This document shows, piece by piece, positions 15,555 through 24,472 of a stretch of 64,000 nucleotides of DNA. Every line of letters starts with the position of its first letter. The first letter of the stretch is position 1. The stretch is from assembly GCF_900105625.1 (NCBI RefSeq), contig NZ_FNSD01000001.1, positions 2,852,001-2,916,000 on the forward strand. The letters are read 5' to 3'. The notes beneath the pieces are model-generated. The model saw only the letters and a list, made by a program, of their open reading frames with translations. It searched no databases and was not told the origin of the DNA. Made by a program: the position numbers and the translations under genes. This DNA is from Terriglobus roseus (GTDB lineage Bacteria > Acidobacteriota > Terriglobia > Terriglobales > Acidobacteriaceae).

Positions 15555-17399
15555 ATGCTTCGCTTCCGTTCCGTATTTGTCTCACTCTCGCTGGCAGCAT
15601 GCAGCTGCCTGCCCATGGCGGCGCAGGCACCCGCCATCAAGAAGATTGATCCACCGAACTGGTGGGTGAACATGCCCGCGCCCATGTTGCTGCTGAATGG
15701 CGAACACTTCACCGGCGCACGCTTCACTATCAATGGCATTGCCATCGATCACACCGTCATCTCCGACAACGGCCACTGGGCCGAGTTGTGGCTCGCCAAG
15801 GATGCAGCCAGGGCCGGTAGCGTGACCATCACGGTAGAAAGCGCTCAGGGAAAGACGACCGCACCCTTCCGCTTCGAGACGCGCCGCGATGCGAACGATG
15901 GCTTTGCGGGCTTCTCGTCGAAGGACGTGATGTATCTCATCATGACGGACCGCTTCGCCGACGGTGACACCACCAACGATGGCCCTGAAGCGAAGGACAG
16001 CGCGGACAGTGCTGCCGCACAGGCCCAGCGTAAGGATCCGCATGGCTGGCACGGCGGCGATCTTCGTGGCATTGAGCAGCACCTGGACTATCTGCAGGCG
16101 CTGGGTATCAATACCGTGTGGATCACACCGGTCTATCAGAATCACGACCGTAATTCGTATCACGGCTACGGTGCCACGGACATGTATGCGGTGGACGAAC
16201 ACTACGGCTCGCTGGATGACTTGAAGTCACTCAGCAAGGCACTGCATACCCGCGGCATGAAGCTGGTACTGGATACGGTGCCGAATCACGTCGGTCCCGC
16301 TCACCCCTGGGTGAATGACGAACCGGAACCCACATGGTTCCACGGTACCAAGGCGAAGCACACTGTGGCGCAGATGGAATTTCAGCCACTTACAAATTCC
16401 CATGCACCGTGGAGCACACAGCGCGACATTACTGAAGGCTGGTTTGTCGATACGCTCCCGGATAACAATCAATCGAACCCTGCCAACGCAAAGTACCTGA
16501 CGCAGAACGCCATCTGGTGGACGGAAGAAGCGGGGCTCGATGGTCTGCGGATCGATACCTTCCCGTATGTCCAGCGTGACTTCTGGACTGAATTCAACGG
16601 CACGCTGCATACCCTCTATCCCAACCTGACCAGTGTTGGAGAGGTCTCCGGGACTGATCCCATCATTAACTCTTCCTTTGCTGGTGGTGTGACACGCGAT
16701 GGTGCAGATACGAAGCTGTGGACTCCGCTGGATTATCCGCTGCACTTTGCCATTCGCAATGCATTCACAGGCTTTTCGCCGATGACGGAACTCACCACCA
16801 TCCTGCGGCAGGACTCACTCTACCCGCACCCGGAGCGCCTGGTGCCGTTCCTCGATAACCATGACCTCATCCGTTTTGCCAGCGAACCCAATGCAACGCT
16901 GCGAGGCGGCGAGCTGGCGATGGCGTTTCTCGCGACTGTGCGTGGCATGCCACAGCTTTACAGCGGCAACGAGCTCTACATGGAAGGCTGGCAGGATCCG
17001 GACAATCGCCGCGACTTCCCGGGCGGCTTTGCTGGAGAGAAAGGAGACGTCTTCCAGGCTACGTCGCGCACACCCGTGCAGGCAGAGATGTTCGACTGGA
17101 CAAGCCGACTCCTTGCCGTGCGTAAAGCGACTCCCGCATTGCAGACTGGCGCCCTGCAGATCCTGTACACATCGACCGACTCCATCGTGTACACACGGAC
17201 GGAAGGAAAGCAGCACGTTCTCATCGCACTTCATCGCGGCGGCGAAGACGTAACGCTTCACATGCCCACGGCAGAGACATCGCTGGCTGGCTTACAAAAC
17301 AGCACGTCGCTCTTCGGCACTGGGAGTGTGCAATCGGAGAAGAACGGTCTTGCAATCCAGCTGCCCGCCAACAGCGTTGTTATCTCATCCATGCAGTAA
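15555..17399 (+). CDS. Exported GH13 alpha-amylase family enzyme (cyclomaltodextrinase/neopullulanase type)
   Basis: The 614-residue protein has an N-terminal export signal; LAAC at residues 13-16 could be a lipobox, or cleavage may fall after MAAQA. Residues ~30-110 read as the cyclomaltodextrinase N-terminal domain (DPPNWWVNMPAPMLLLNGE). The catalytic barrel has nucleophile Asp334 (DGLRIDTF), acid Glu363 (SVGEVSGTD) and Asp437 (FLDNHDLIRF). These enzymes cut cyclodextrins, pullulan or short maltodextrins. ATG 15555 has TTTGGAG upstream. It lies downstream of a TonB receptor, so it may degrade glucans in the periplasm or at the outer membrane before or after uptake. Confidence 0.92.
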   Translation: MLRFRSVFVSLSLAACSCLPMAAQAPAIKKIDPPNWWVNMPAPMLLLNGEHFTGARFTINGIAIDHTVISDNGHWAELWLAKDAARAGSVTITVESAQGKTTAPFRFETRRDANDGFAGFSSKDVMYLIMTDRFADGDTTNDGPEAKDSADSAAAQAQRKDPHGWHGGDLRGIEQHLDYLQALGINTVWITPVYQNHDRNSYHGYGATDMYAVDEHYGSLDDLKSLSKALHTRGMKLVLDTVPNHVGPAHPWVNDEPEPTWFHGTKAKHTVAQMEFQPLTNSHAPWSTQRDITEGWFVDTLPDNNQSNPANAKYLTQNAIWWTEEAGLDGLRIDTFPYVQRDFWTEFNGTLHTLYPNLTSVGEVSGTDPIINSSFAGGVTRDGADTKLWTPLDYPLHFAIRNAFTGFSPMTELTTILRQDSLYPHPERLVPFLDNHDLIRFASEPNATLRGGELAMAFLATVRGMPQLYSGNELYMEGWQDPDNRRDFPGGFAGEKGDVFQATSRTPVQAEMFDWTSRLLAVRKATPALQTGALQILYTSTDSIVYTRTEGKQHVLIALHRGGEDVTLHMPTAETSLAGLQNSTSLFGTGSVQSEKNGLAIQLPANSVVISSMQ

Positions 17400-17416
17400 G
17401 TCACAATATTCGCGAG

Positions 17417-17449
17417 AAAAGGGCCCAGCGAAAGCCGGGCCCTTTTTTT
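17417..17449 (+). terminator. Strong Rho-independent terminator after the GH13 gene
   Basis: GGGCCCAGC (17421-17429) pairs with GCCGGGCCC (17434-17442) with one A-C mismatch. The loop is a GAAA tetraloop, and seven Ts follow at 17443-17449. Four As precede the stem, so it may also work in reverse. Confidence 0.88.
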
Positions 17450-17483
17450 ATTTCATGCTCAATGTGCGTGTGCCTAAAAGGAT

Positions 17484-17510
17484 CAGGCCCATGCGTGATG
17501 CATGGGCCTG
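17484..17510 (-). terminator. Hairpin downstream of the second TonB receptor
   Basis: An 11-base perfect stem, CAGGCCCATGC (17484-17494) with GCATGGGCCTG (17500-17510), has a GTGAT loop. Read on the minus strand it follows the receptor stop by 20 bases and leads into ATCCTTTT, a weak T tract. It lies back to back with the preceding terminator in a convergent gap. Confidence 0.6.
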
Positions 17511-17530
17511 AGGGAGAGTGCGTCATACGC

Positions 17531-20500
17531 TTAGAATATGTACTTCAAAGCGAACTGCATGATGCGTGGATCGGCAGCGGTCGTCGTGACGATGCCGAAG
17601 TTGTTGCTGTTGAGCGCTGCCGTCGGGTTGGAGAATACGGCCTCATTCGGCACGTTAAAGACCTCCCAGCGAAACTGAACCTTGGTGGCTTCGTAGATGG
17701 GGAATTCACGCGTGAGTGCCATGTCTAACTGGTAGCTGCCCGGTCCGAGCGTGTTCAGTGGACGATTCAACGAGTAGGTTCCAGTCGCCGCAGAGGCGTA
17801 AGCGGCCTTGGTGATGAGCCCGCTCGCCCCGAAGCGCGTGGATGCCGTGTAGGGGTTGCTGATGCGCGTTGCGATCTGTGCGCCGATGCCACTGAGTGCA
17901 TTGTCAACGCCAGAGGTCACGGTGTAATAGCCACCACTGCGAATGGTGAAGATAGTTGAGAGTCCCCATCCTCCGACAACAGCGTTAGTGAACCGCTGCT
18001 GGAAGCGGGGCGAATTGAGGATCAGCGAAACGTTACCGACATGCCGGCGATCTGAATCGCAGTTTGAGTAACTGGCGGCGCGATTCCCGGGGATGATGTA
18101 CGACGGGCCGGTAAGTTCCGTCGTCTCCGCTTCGGACAGACAGTGTGACCACGTGTAATTTGCGACCAGGTTCATCAGCTTGGCGCGGCGATTTACGGAC
18201 AACAACATGCCGTTGTAGTTCGCATGGCCGCCATCATCCAATTGACCAATCGTGGAGTAGAACACACCCTGCGCCGGGTTCGACAGGTACAGCGCGCGGC
18301 GCTGGTTGGTGTTGCCGGTTGTCGAACATGCTGCGCCAACTGCCATCGTTGCCTGCACGGAGGTGGGCATGGCACCGCAGCCATTCTTTGCAGCATTCTG
18401 TGTTCCGGGAATGTAGACCGCCGGATCCAGTTCGTAGGACGTTGTGAGATGCGTTGTCGTGTTGCCCAGGTAAGTGGCACCGAAGAGCCAACTCTTGTAC
18501 TGCTTCTGCACGCTCAAGTTGAACTGCTGAAGATACATGGGCTTCAGGTTCAGCGGCGTATTCACATACACGCCACCTGTCACGAAAGTGGTGCCAGAGT
18601 TCAGGTTCAGCAGGCCCGGGAACGGGTTGCCGCCCGGGTAGTTTGCGAACGGGCTGGCCAACGGAACGTTCGTCAGAGAGAGTGTCTGCCCCCACGGTGG
18701 GGAGTTGGAGTAGCGCGTGTCGAAGAACATCTGCGGCGTGTCATAGAACAGGCCGTAGCCGCCGCGGACGGACATGGTGCCATCGTGTGACGGATCCCAG
18801 ACGAAACCTACGCGAGGCTGGAAGCCGCTGCTGATCTTGCCGTTGTTATAGGAGCGACCCGGGAAGCCGGCATCGCCTGGAAAGATCAGCCCGGCAGGCG
18901 CCGCGGTGTACACGCTGCTCTTCTGTCCTGCATTGAAGCGGGCAATGTCGAAGTTCTCAGCGTGACTATTTACGTTATAGAAGGGGATATAAGGCTCCCA
19001 CCGAAGGCCGTAGTTTGCCGTCAGGTGTTTCGTCACTTTCCACGAATCCTGTCCATAAAACGCAACATAGTGCCAGCGATCGTTCTCGTAATCAGCTGCA
19101 CCCTGGCTGAAGGTGCTCACCTGGCCGGTCAGGAAGTCGGCGAAGCCGGCGGTGTTGCCGCCGTTCACCGTTCCGGCAAAGGTGTACGAGCCGTTCGTGG
19201 GACGGTTGTTGACCGTGTTCATGTAGGCGAATAGATACTGGCCGCCAAGGGCGAAGGAATGCGAGCCACGAACAAAGGTGACATCGTCTCCGAGCTGGTA
19301 CTTCACCGTGTTGAAGTAGCCCGGATTATTGCCGCCCTGGCCCAACGCGAAACCGTTGGTGATCGTGATACCCATGAATCCCTTCAAGCCGGGATTCGTG
19401 TAGGCGTTGATACCGACGGAACTCGGATCGAAGAACGGATAGAGCTGACGCAGACCAAGTGTGCGGTCTCCCGTAATGCGCAGCGAGTTGACCACGTTCG
19501 GCGTGATGATCCACGTATGTCCCAGCGTGAGTGCCTGGTCCTGGTTAAGCTGGCCCACCTGGTTCGCAGTCAGCAGGTTGGACTGATCCACGTTCACCGG
19601 CGAGTTGTAGCGTGCAATCAGGTAGCGCGCAAAGATCGACTGCGAAGGATTGATGGTGTAATCCACGCGGCCGATCACATCATGACGGGTGGAATTTTGC
19701 GACAGGCGCACGTTGATCGAGCCACAGGGATTCGATGGATCATTCAGAACCGGGATGCCAGCCTTCACAATGTTCAGCGCCTGCTGGCTGTAGTTCGCAG
19801 GATTCGTCTTGTTGCCGATGAAAGGCCCGCCGAGCTTCACCGCTCCCGTGGTGGGATAGCAACCGGTGAAGTCGCCATTCAGTTCTGCCTGCGTCAGTGT
19901 GAATGTCTGGGTCGGTGCGCTCACGGATCGGACGATCGTTCCCTGGTAACCACCAAAAAAGAACAGCTTGTCTTTGATGATGGGACCGCCGATGACACCA
20001 CCGAACTGGTTGCGCTTCAGGTTGTCGCGCGTCTTGGTGGCAGCAGCGGTTGCGGTGGGCGCGGTGTAGCCGAAGAAGTTCGCGGCATTGAACATGTAAT
20101 TGCGAACGAAGTAGAAGACATCGCCATGGAACGCATTGCCGCCGCTCTTCGTGACTGCGTTAATGGCGGCCGAAGCATGGTTGCCATACTGTGCGGGCAG
20201 CGAACTCGTTTCAGACTTGAACTCCTGCAGAGCATCCGGAAACGGCAGTGGCAGGTTCAGGTTATTGAACACGTCATTGTGGTTGCCGCCATCCAGAATG
20301 TAGGCCACACCGTTCGGCAGGCCGCCCGCAACAGCAATGGTGATCGTCGGAAAATTCTTATTCGAGTTGAGATCGCCTGCGGGCGCAGTTGTGGTGGCGC
20401 CGGCAAGTGCAATGAGCTGTGTTGGGTCACGGCCGTTCAGCGGTAACTCAACCACCTGCCGCTGGTCGATGACCTGGCCGATGCCATTACTTACTGTCTC

Positions 20501-20884
20501 GACCTGAACGCCGCCCGATGTCTGGACAGTCACTTCTTCTGTCTGTGAACCAATCGCGAGCCTCACATCATACGTGGGATTACTGCCCACCTGCAAGACG
20601 ATGCCGGTGACGGTGTACCCCTGGAAATTCGGCGCAGATACCTGCAATTTGTAAGGGCCCAGCGGCAGATCGTTCACGCTATACGTACCGGACGACGAGG
20701 TCTTCACCGTGCGGACGAGCCCAGTATCGGTTTGCGTCAGCGTGACTATGGCATCCGGTACGGACGCGCCTGTCGGATCCTGTACCGTCCCAACGATCTG
20801 GGAAGTGTTAAGCGATTGCGCCAGGGCCGGTGCGCAGCTTGCTAAGCCGACTGCACAGGTCAGGAGCGTGCGGGTGAATCTCAT
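17531..20884 (-). CDS. TonB-dependent receptor with carboxypeptidase-regulatory domain
   Basis: Read from the ATG at 20884, which has GGAGG eight bases upstream, the protein is 1,117 residues. A signal peptide (ALAQSLN) is followed by the regulatory-like domain (IVGTVQDPTGASVPDAIVTL). The plug has LPLNGRDPTQLIAL and AYILDGGNHNDVFNN, and the barrel ends QFALKYIF with an aromatic last residue. It is related in layout to the receptor at 12109 but clearly different in sequence, with several cysteines in the barrel loops. It should import an unknown substrate through the outer membrane with TonB energy. The divergent neighbour is the ThuA-like gene 273 bases away. A longer in-frame reading to 20980 lacks a ribosome site. 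Confidence 0.92.
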   Translation of the reverse strand: MRFTRTLLTCAVGLASCAPALAQSLNTSQIVGTVQDPTGASVPDAIVTLTQTDTGLVRTVKTSSSGTYSVNDLPLGPYKLQVSAPNFQGYTVTGIVLQVGSNPTYDVRLAIGSQTEEVTVQTSGGVQVETVSNGIGQVIDQRQVVELPLNGRDPTQLIALAGATTTAPAGDLNSNKNFPTITIAVAGGLPNGVAYILDGGNHNDVFNNLNLPLPFPDALQEFKSETSSLPAQYGNHASAAINAVTKSGGNAFHGDVFYFVRNYMFNAANFFGYTAPTATAAATKTRDNLKRNQFGGVIGGPIIKDKLFFFGGYQGTIVRSVSAPTQTFTLTQAELNGDFTGCYPTTGAVKLGGPFIGNKTNPANYSQQALNIVKAGIPVLNDPSNPCGSINVRLSQNSTRHDVIGRVDYTINPSQSIFARYLIARYNSPVNVDQSNLLTANQVGQLNQDQALTLGHTWIITPNVVNSLRITGDRTLGLRQLYPFFDPSSVGINAYTNPGLKGFMGITITNGFALGQGGNNPGYFNTVKYQLGDDVTFVRGSHSFALGGQYLFAYMNTVNNRPTNGSYTFAGTVNGGNTAGFADFLTGQVSTFSQGAADYENDRWHYVAFYGQDSWKVTKHLTANYGLRWEPYIPFYNVNSHAENFDIARFNAGQKSSVYTAAPAGLIFPGDAGFPGRSYNNGKISSGFQPRVGFVWDPSHDGTMSVRGGYGLFYDTPQMFFDTRYSNSPPWGQTLSLTNVPLASPFANYPGGNPFPGLLNLNSGTTFVTGGVYVNTPLNLKPMYLQQFNLSVQKQYKSWLFGATYLGNTTTHLTTSYELDPAVYIPGTQNAAKNGCGAMPTSVQATMAVGAACSTTGNTNQRRALYLSNPAQGVFYSTIGQLDDGGHANYNGMLLSVNRRAKLMNLVANYTWSHCLSEAETTELTGPSYIIPGNRAASYSNCDSDRRHVGNVSLILNSPRFQQRFTNAVVGGWGLSTIFTIRSGGYYTVTSGVDNALSGIGAQIATRISNPYTASTRFGASGLITKAAYASAATGTYSLNRPLNTLGPGSYQLDMALTREFPIYEATKVQFRWEVFNVPNEAVFSNPTAALNSNNFGIVTTTAADPRIMQFALKYIF

Positions 20885-21157
20885 GAATCCTGCCTCCGGA
20901 AGGTGGTGCCAAGTTACAAGCGAGCGGGCCATCTTCTGTTCGTTCTTCGATCCCGAAGTAGGTGTGCCTTGGGCGCGCACAAAAGCCCCTTGCTGGATCG
21001 GACGGGATGCTAGGCTTCCTCAAAAAATGAAGTCAATGAACTTACCGTGTTGACACCGTTCGTCATCGCGTTGCAACTTGGCGGCCTGCTAGCATCACGA
21101 CCGATGAGCACGTGCCGCATGTGGGACCGCGAACGTGTCTCGACGCGAGGAGAAGTA

Positions 21158-22204
21158 ATGTTTAAACGCAGGGTTCTCACTCTTACAATTGCGCTGGCCT
21201 TCGCCGCGCCGATCCTTTGTGCTGCGCAGGCTCCGGCAGCCGCCGCAGACACGGGCTGTCCCGCGCCCGGTGCGCGTGGACCCCGTCCTGGCGGGCCCGG
21301 AGGTGCCGGAGGTCCGGGTGGACCTGGCGCCACTGCGGCGCGTCCGCAGGGCCCTCCGCCTGAGTTTGCCGATGCGCCCGCAGGGCCACCGAAGAAGCGG
21401 CTGTTGATCTGGGCCGATACGCGCAACGGCATCGCACAGCATGACATCGGTCATGCCATCGCAGTCATTGAAGAACTTGGCTACAAGTCCGGCGCGTATG
21501 ACACGTGGATTCGTACGGATTCCAACATCATCTCGCGTCATCCGAAGATGACAACCGGCGAGCCGGCGAGTGGCGGCCCAAGCCTGTGCAACGTGGATGC
21601 CATCTTCTTCATGGGACATCGCGAGATTGAACTGTCGGCCGAACAAAAGGCGGACCTCCTGTGGTTCGTTCACGACGCGGGCAAAGGCTTCGTCGCGGCG
21701 CACGTGGGCGATACCGCATTCCTGTCATGGCCGGAGTTTGGCGAGATGCTCGGTGGCCGATTCGATCAGCATCCGTGGGGAACCATCGAAGGCACTGTCA
21801 TCGTGACCGATCCCAAATTTCCCGGCATGAGCCAGTTCGGTCCCAGCTTCACCATTCGCGATGAGTTCTATCAGAGCAGCGGCTTCTCTCCCGATAAGAG
21901 CCGCGTGCTGATGCGACTCGACACCACGAAGATCGATAAGACCAAGGCGCGCGGCATGCAGGCTGCGGATTATCCCTACGCCCTGGCATGGGCAAAGATG
22001 TATGGCAAGGGCCGTGTCTTTTACGCAACCTTCGCGCATGCCCCCGCGACATGGGATAACCCTAAGATCCAGGAGATGTATCTGCAGGCTATCAAGTGGT
22101 CGCTGGGTGAAGTCGACGCGGATGTAACTCCGATCAAGATGCCGGCCCCTACGGCGGACGCTCTGCCAGCGCCTGGGGCACCTGCAGCGCCGGGCGGCCA
22201 ATAA
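21158..22204 (+). CDS. Secreted ThuA-like protein with a Gly/Pro-rich linker
   Basis: The 348-residue protein starts at ATG 21158 behind GAGGAGAAGTA. A signal peptide (to about residue 24) is followed by a Gly/Pro-rich stretch (residues ~37-68) and then the ThuA domain (class I glutamine amidotransferase-like fold). Conserved points include KKRLLIWADTRNG, DAIFFMGHREIEL, KGFVAAHVGDTAF and FSPDKSRVLMRLD. ThuA was named for trehalose utilisation in rhizobia, but its reaction in secreted forms is not settled. It faces the PQQ dehydrogenase tail to tail and is divergent from the TonB receptor. A second ThuA protein at 32047-33009 is a paralogue without the long Gly/Pro stretch. Confidence 0.85.
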   Translation: MFKRRVLTLTIALAFAAPILCAAQAPAAAADTGCPAPGARGPRPGGPGGAGGPGGPGATAARPQGPPPEFADAPAGPPKKRLLIWADTRNGIAQHDIGHAIAVIEELGYKSGAYDTWIRTDSNIISRHPKMTTGEPASGGPSLCNVDAIFFMGHREIELSAEQKADLLWFVHDAGKGFVAAHVGDTAFLSWPEFGEMLGGRFDQHPWGTIEGTVIVTDPKFPGMSQFGPSFTIRDEFYQSSGFSPDKSRVLMRLDTTKIDKTKARGMQAADYPYALAWAKMYGKGRVFYATFAHAPATWDNPKIQEMYLQAIKWSLGEVDADVTPIKMPAPTADALPAPGAPAAPGGQ

Positions 22205-22244
22205 CTCCTGCTGGTAGCCCAGGGGATGTGTGGTGTACTGCAAA

Positions 22245-22276
22245 CCCGCTCATGACGAGAGCCCGTCATGAGCGGG
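22245..22276. terminator. Bidirectional hairpin between ThuA and PQQ dehydrogenase genes
   Basis: A perfect 13-base stem, CCCGCTCATGACG (22245-22257) with CGTCATGAGCGGG (22264-22276), has a six-base loop and lies in the 103-base convergent gap. There is no clear T run, so it may act as a stability hairpin or a weak terminator for both genes. Confidence 0.6.
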
Positions 22277-22307
22277 GGACGCGCATCTTCTTACATTGCG
22301 CAGTGCA

Positions 22308-24287
22308 TTACTTCGATTTCACCATCTTCGCGGGTGCCCTGGTCACGGCACCCTTCGGAAGAGCGAAGGCCACCACAGCATCTGCAACAGGGTCACGCAG
22401 GAAGCCACCTCCGGCCGCAGATACTACTACATACTGCCGCCCATCCTTCCCGAGGTAAGTGGCGGGCACAGAGTGCGCGGGCGCGTCGACCTTCACGGAC
22501 CAAAGTTCTCTGCCAGTTTTCGAATCAAAGGCGCGGAACTTCCCATCAACTGTTGCGCCGATGAAGATCAGTCCGCCAGCGGTGTTGATACCACCGCCAA
22601 GGTTCGGTGTACCGGTCTTCAGACCCTTCGCCTCAAGCTCATCAAATGCACCCAGCGTCGAACGCCACGCGATGTTGCCGGTGTTCACATTCACAGCAAC
22701 CAGCTCACCCCACGGCGGTGGAGCACACGAGTAGCGCGTATCCGCCTGCCAGAAGCGCTGCCCTTCAGGCGTCATCTTGCTGTACTGCTGCGCACCCGGC
22801 TTGGGAGCCTGGGCACGATCGGCAAACTCCTGATCGCTCGCGGGCTGACCGCCAACCGGAGGCGTCCCCGATGCTTGAGGCGTCCCAGAAGGTTGAGGCG
22901 GAGCACCAGCGCCTCGCGGCGGACCACCAGGACCACCCGCGCCCGGTGCGCGTCCGAAGCGACCGCCACCAAGCCCAATGTGCCCCCACTGGCCGGCGTT
23001 CATGACATTTGTGTAGACCAGCCCAAGCTGCGGGTTATAGGAAACACCATTCCAGTTACCGCCACCCACCGCGCCCGGAAACTCGACGACATCCTGATTC
23101 AGCAGCCATGCATTGAAAGGTTTCGCATCCTGCAGTTTGTACTTCTGCCACAGGCCTTCGCAGTAAGTGGTCAGGCTGCCGGTGATATTCTTCGGCAGTT
23201 CATCATGCGTCATGCTGATGCGGGCGATCGGTTCCGGCTTGATAGGGAACGGCTGTGTTGGCGACGACTTTTCGCCCGGCACGTTGCTCTGCGGGACCGG
23301 CCGCTCTTCCATGCCAAAGATCGGCGTTCCATCACGCCGGTCGAAGAAGTACATCAGACCGGTCTTGCCCATGTGGACGACCGCGGGAATCGTTTTGCCC
23401 TTCTGCTTCACCTCAACCAGCGCCGGTGCGGCCGCAGAATCGAAGTCCCACAGGTCATGGTGCACCAACTGGCGAAACCACTTCAACTTGCCCGTGTTCG
23501 CGTCCAGCGCTACCAGCGAGGTGCCATAGAGGGTGTCTCCCGGGCGTGTGACACCCACATAGTCCGGCGACGGTGGCGCCGTTGGCACGAAAGCGATCCC
23601 GAGCTTCTCATCGACCGTGATGTAGCCCCACACGTTGACACCGCCTGTGGTCTTCCACGCATCGTTCTCCCATGTCTCGTGGCCCGGTTCACCGGGCTGC
23701 GGAACCAGGTTAAAGCTCCACACCATCTTCCCGGTCTTCGCATCCCACGCGCGCACAAACTTGTCCATGGTGGGCAGAATCAACATGCCCTTATAAATCG
23801 CAGGCGGTGAAGTCATCTTCGTCTTGATATCGACATAGCCGCCATCGCCAAACTCCGGCACGGGCTTGCCTGTCTTAATATCCAACGCCACGATGCGGCC
23901 ACCACTGACAGCCCCGATGATGCGAGGCGCCGTTGTCTTATCACCCGGCCAGTACGTCACACCACGGGTAGTCGTATCGGTCGCAGCAAACTTCCAGATC
24001 TGATCGCCCGTCACTGCATCCACGGCGAAGTAACCGTTGGGCGAAGAAAGATAGACGACCGAATCCATAACGACGGGCGTCACTTCATTCTGAGAATCGC
24101 CGCCTGTGTGAAATGTCCACGCACGCTCAAGCTTCGACACGTTCGATGCGTTGATCTGATTCAGCGTGGAGAAGCGACTCGACCCCTGGTCCTGGCCGTA
24201 CGAAGCCCAATTGGCCTGTGCCCCGGCAGACAACGTACTGAGGCAAACGGCGGCGGTCCCAATGCTTACGAGATATCGGCTTTCCAT
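22308..24287 (-). CDS. Secreted PQQ-dependent dehydrogenase (quinoprotein) with a Gly/Pro-rich insert
   Basis: The 659-residue protein has a signal peptide (LSAGAQANW) and repeated tryptophan-docking motifs of the eight-bladed quinoprotein propeller (ALDIKTGKPVPEF, AWDAKTGKMVWSF, ALDANTGKLKWF, FDSKTGRELWSV). It would oxidise an alcohol or sugar in the periplasm with PQQ and pass electrons to the respiratory chain. No CXXCH haem site is present, so an external cytochrome is needed. Residues ~440-482 form a Gly/Pro-rich insert inside the propeller, much like the linker in the convergent ThuA protein. The start has GAGAG upstream. The substrate is unknown; glucose- and methanol-dehydrogenase-like classes are both possible. 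Confidence 0.88.
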   Translation of the reverse strand: MESRYLVSIGTAAVCLSTLSAGAQANWASYGQDQGSSRFSTLNQINASNVSKLERAWTFHTGGDSQNEVTPVVMDSVVYLSSPNGYFAVDAVTGDQIWKFAATDTTTRGVTYWPGDKTTAPRIIGAVSGGRIVALDIKTGKPVPEFGDGGYVDIKTKMTSPPAIYKGMLILPTMDKFVRAWDAKTGKMVWSFNLVPQPGEPGHETWENDAWKTTGGVNVWGYITVDEKLGIAFVPTAPPSPDYVGVTRPGDTLYGTSLVALDANTGKLKWFRQLVHHDLWDFDSAAAPALVEVKQKGKTIPAVVHMGKTGLMYFFDRRDGTPIFGMEERPVPQSNVPGEKSSPTQPFPIKPEPIARISMTHDELPKNITGSLTTYCEGLWQKYKLQDAKPFNAWLLNQDVVEFPGAVGGGNWNGVSYNPQLGLVYTNVMNAGQWGHIGLGGGRFGRAPGAGGPGGPPRGAGAPPQPSGTPQASGTPPVGGQPASDQEFADRAQAPKPGAQQYSKMTPEGQRFWQADTRYSCAPPPWGELVAVNVNTGNIAWRSTLGAFDELEAKGLKTGTPNLGGGINTAGGLIFIGATVDGKFRAFDSKTGRELWSVKVDAPAHSVPATYLGKDGRQYVVVSAAGGGFLRDPVADAVVAFALPKGAVTRAPAKMVKSK

Positions 24288-24472
24288 GTCTCTCTTTCAA
24301 TCCGGCGATTCAGGCGCCAACGCGTCTGTCCAAGGAAGCGCCTCAGGATATAGGGCGGACTGGAGCGCGCGCGACCCTGTAACCGTAACGGCACGGAGCC
24401 GCATTGAGCTCCCTCAGCGCTAACAAAGCGACCCGTGGCGATGTCACCCGGGCCGCCGGTTTGGTCACAGTG

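Noticed and set aside
19259-20446. 395-aa plus-strand frame within the second TonB receptor.
   Set aside because: Opposite strand carries plug and barrel motifs of a receptor; no domain or ribosome site for the shadow.
21050-21055. TTGACA upstream of the ThuA gene as a promoter.
   Set aside because: No acceptable -10 hexamer at 16-18 bases, so it was not listed as a feature.
22296-23810. 504-aa plus-strand frame over the PQQ dehydrogenase.
   Set aside because: It is Arg-rich with no recognisable domain, opposite a motif-complete quinoprotein.
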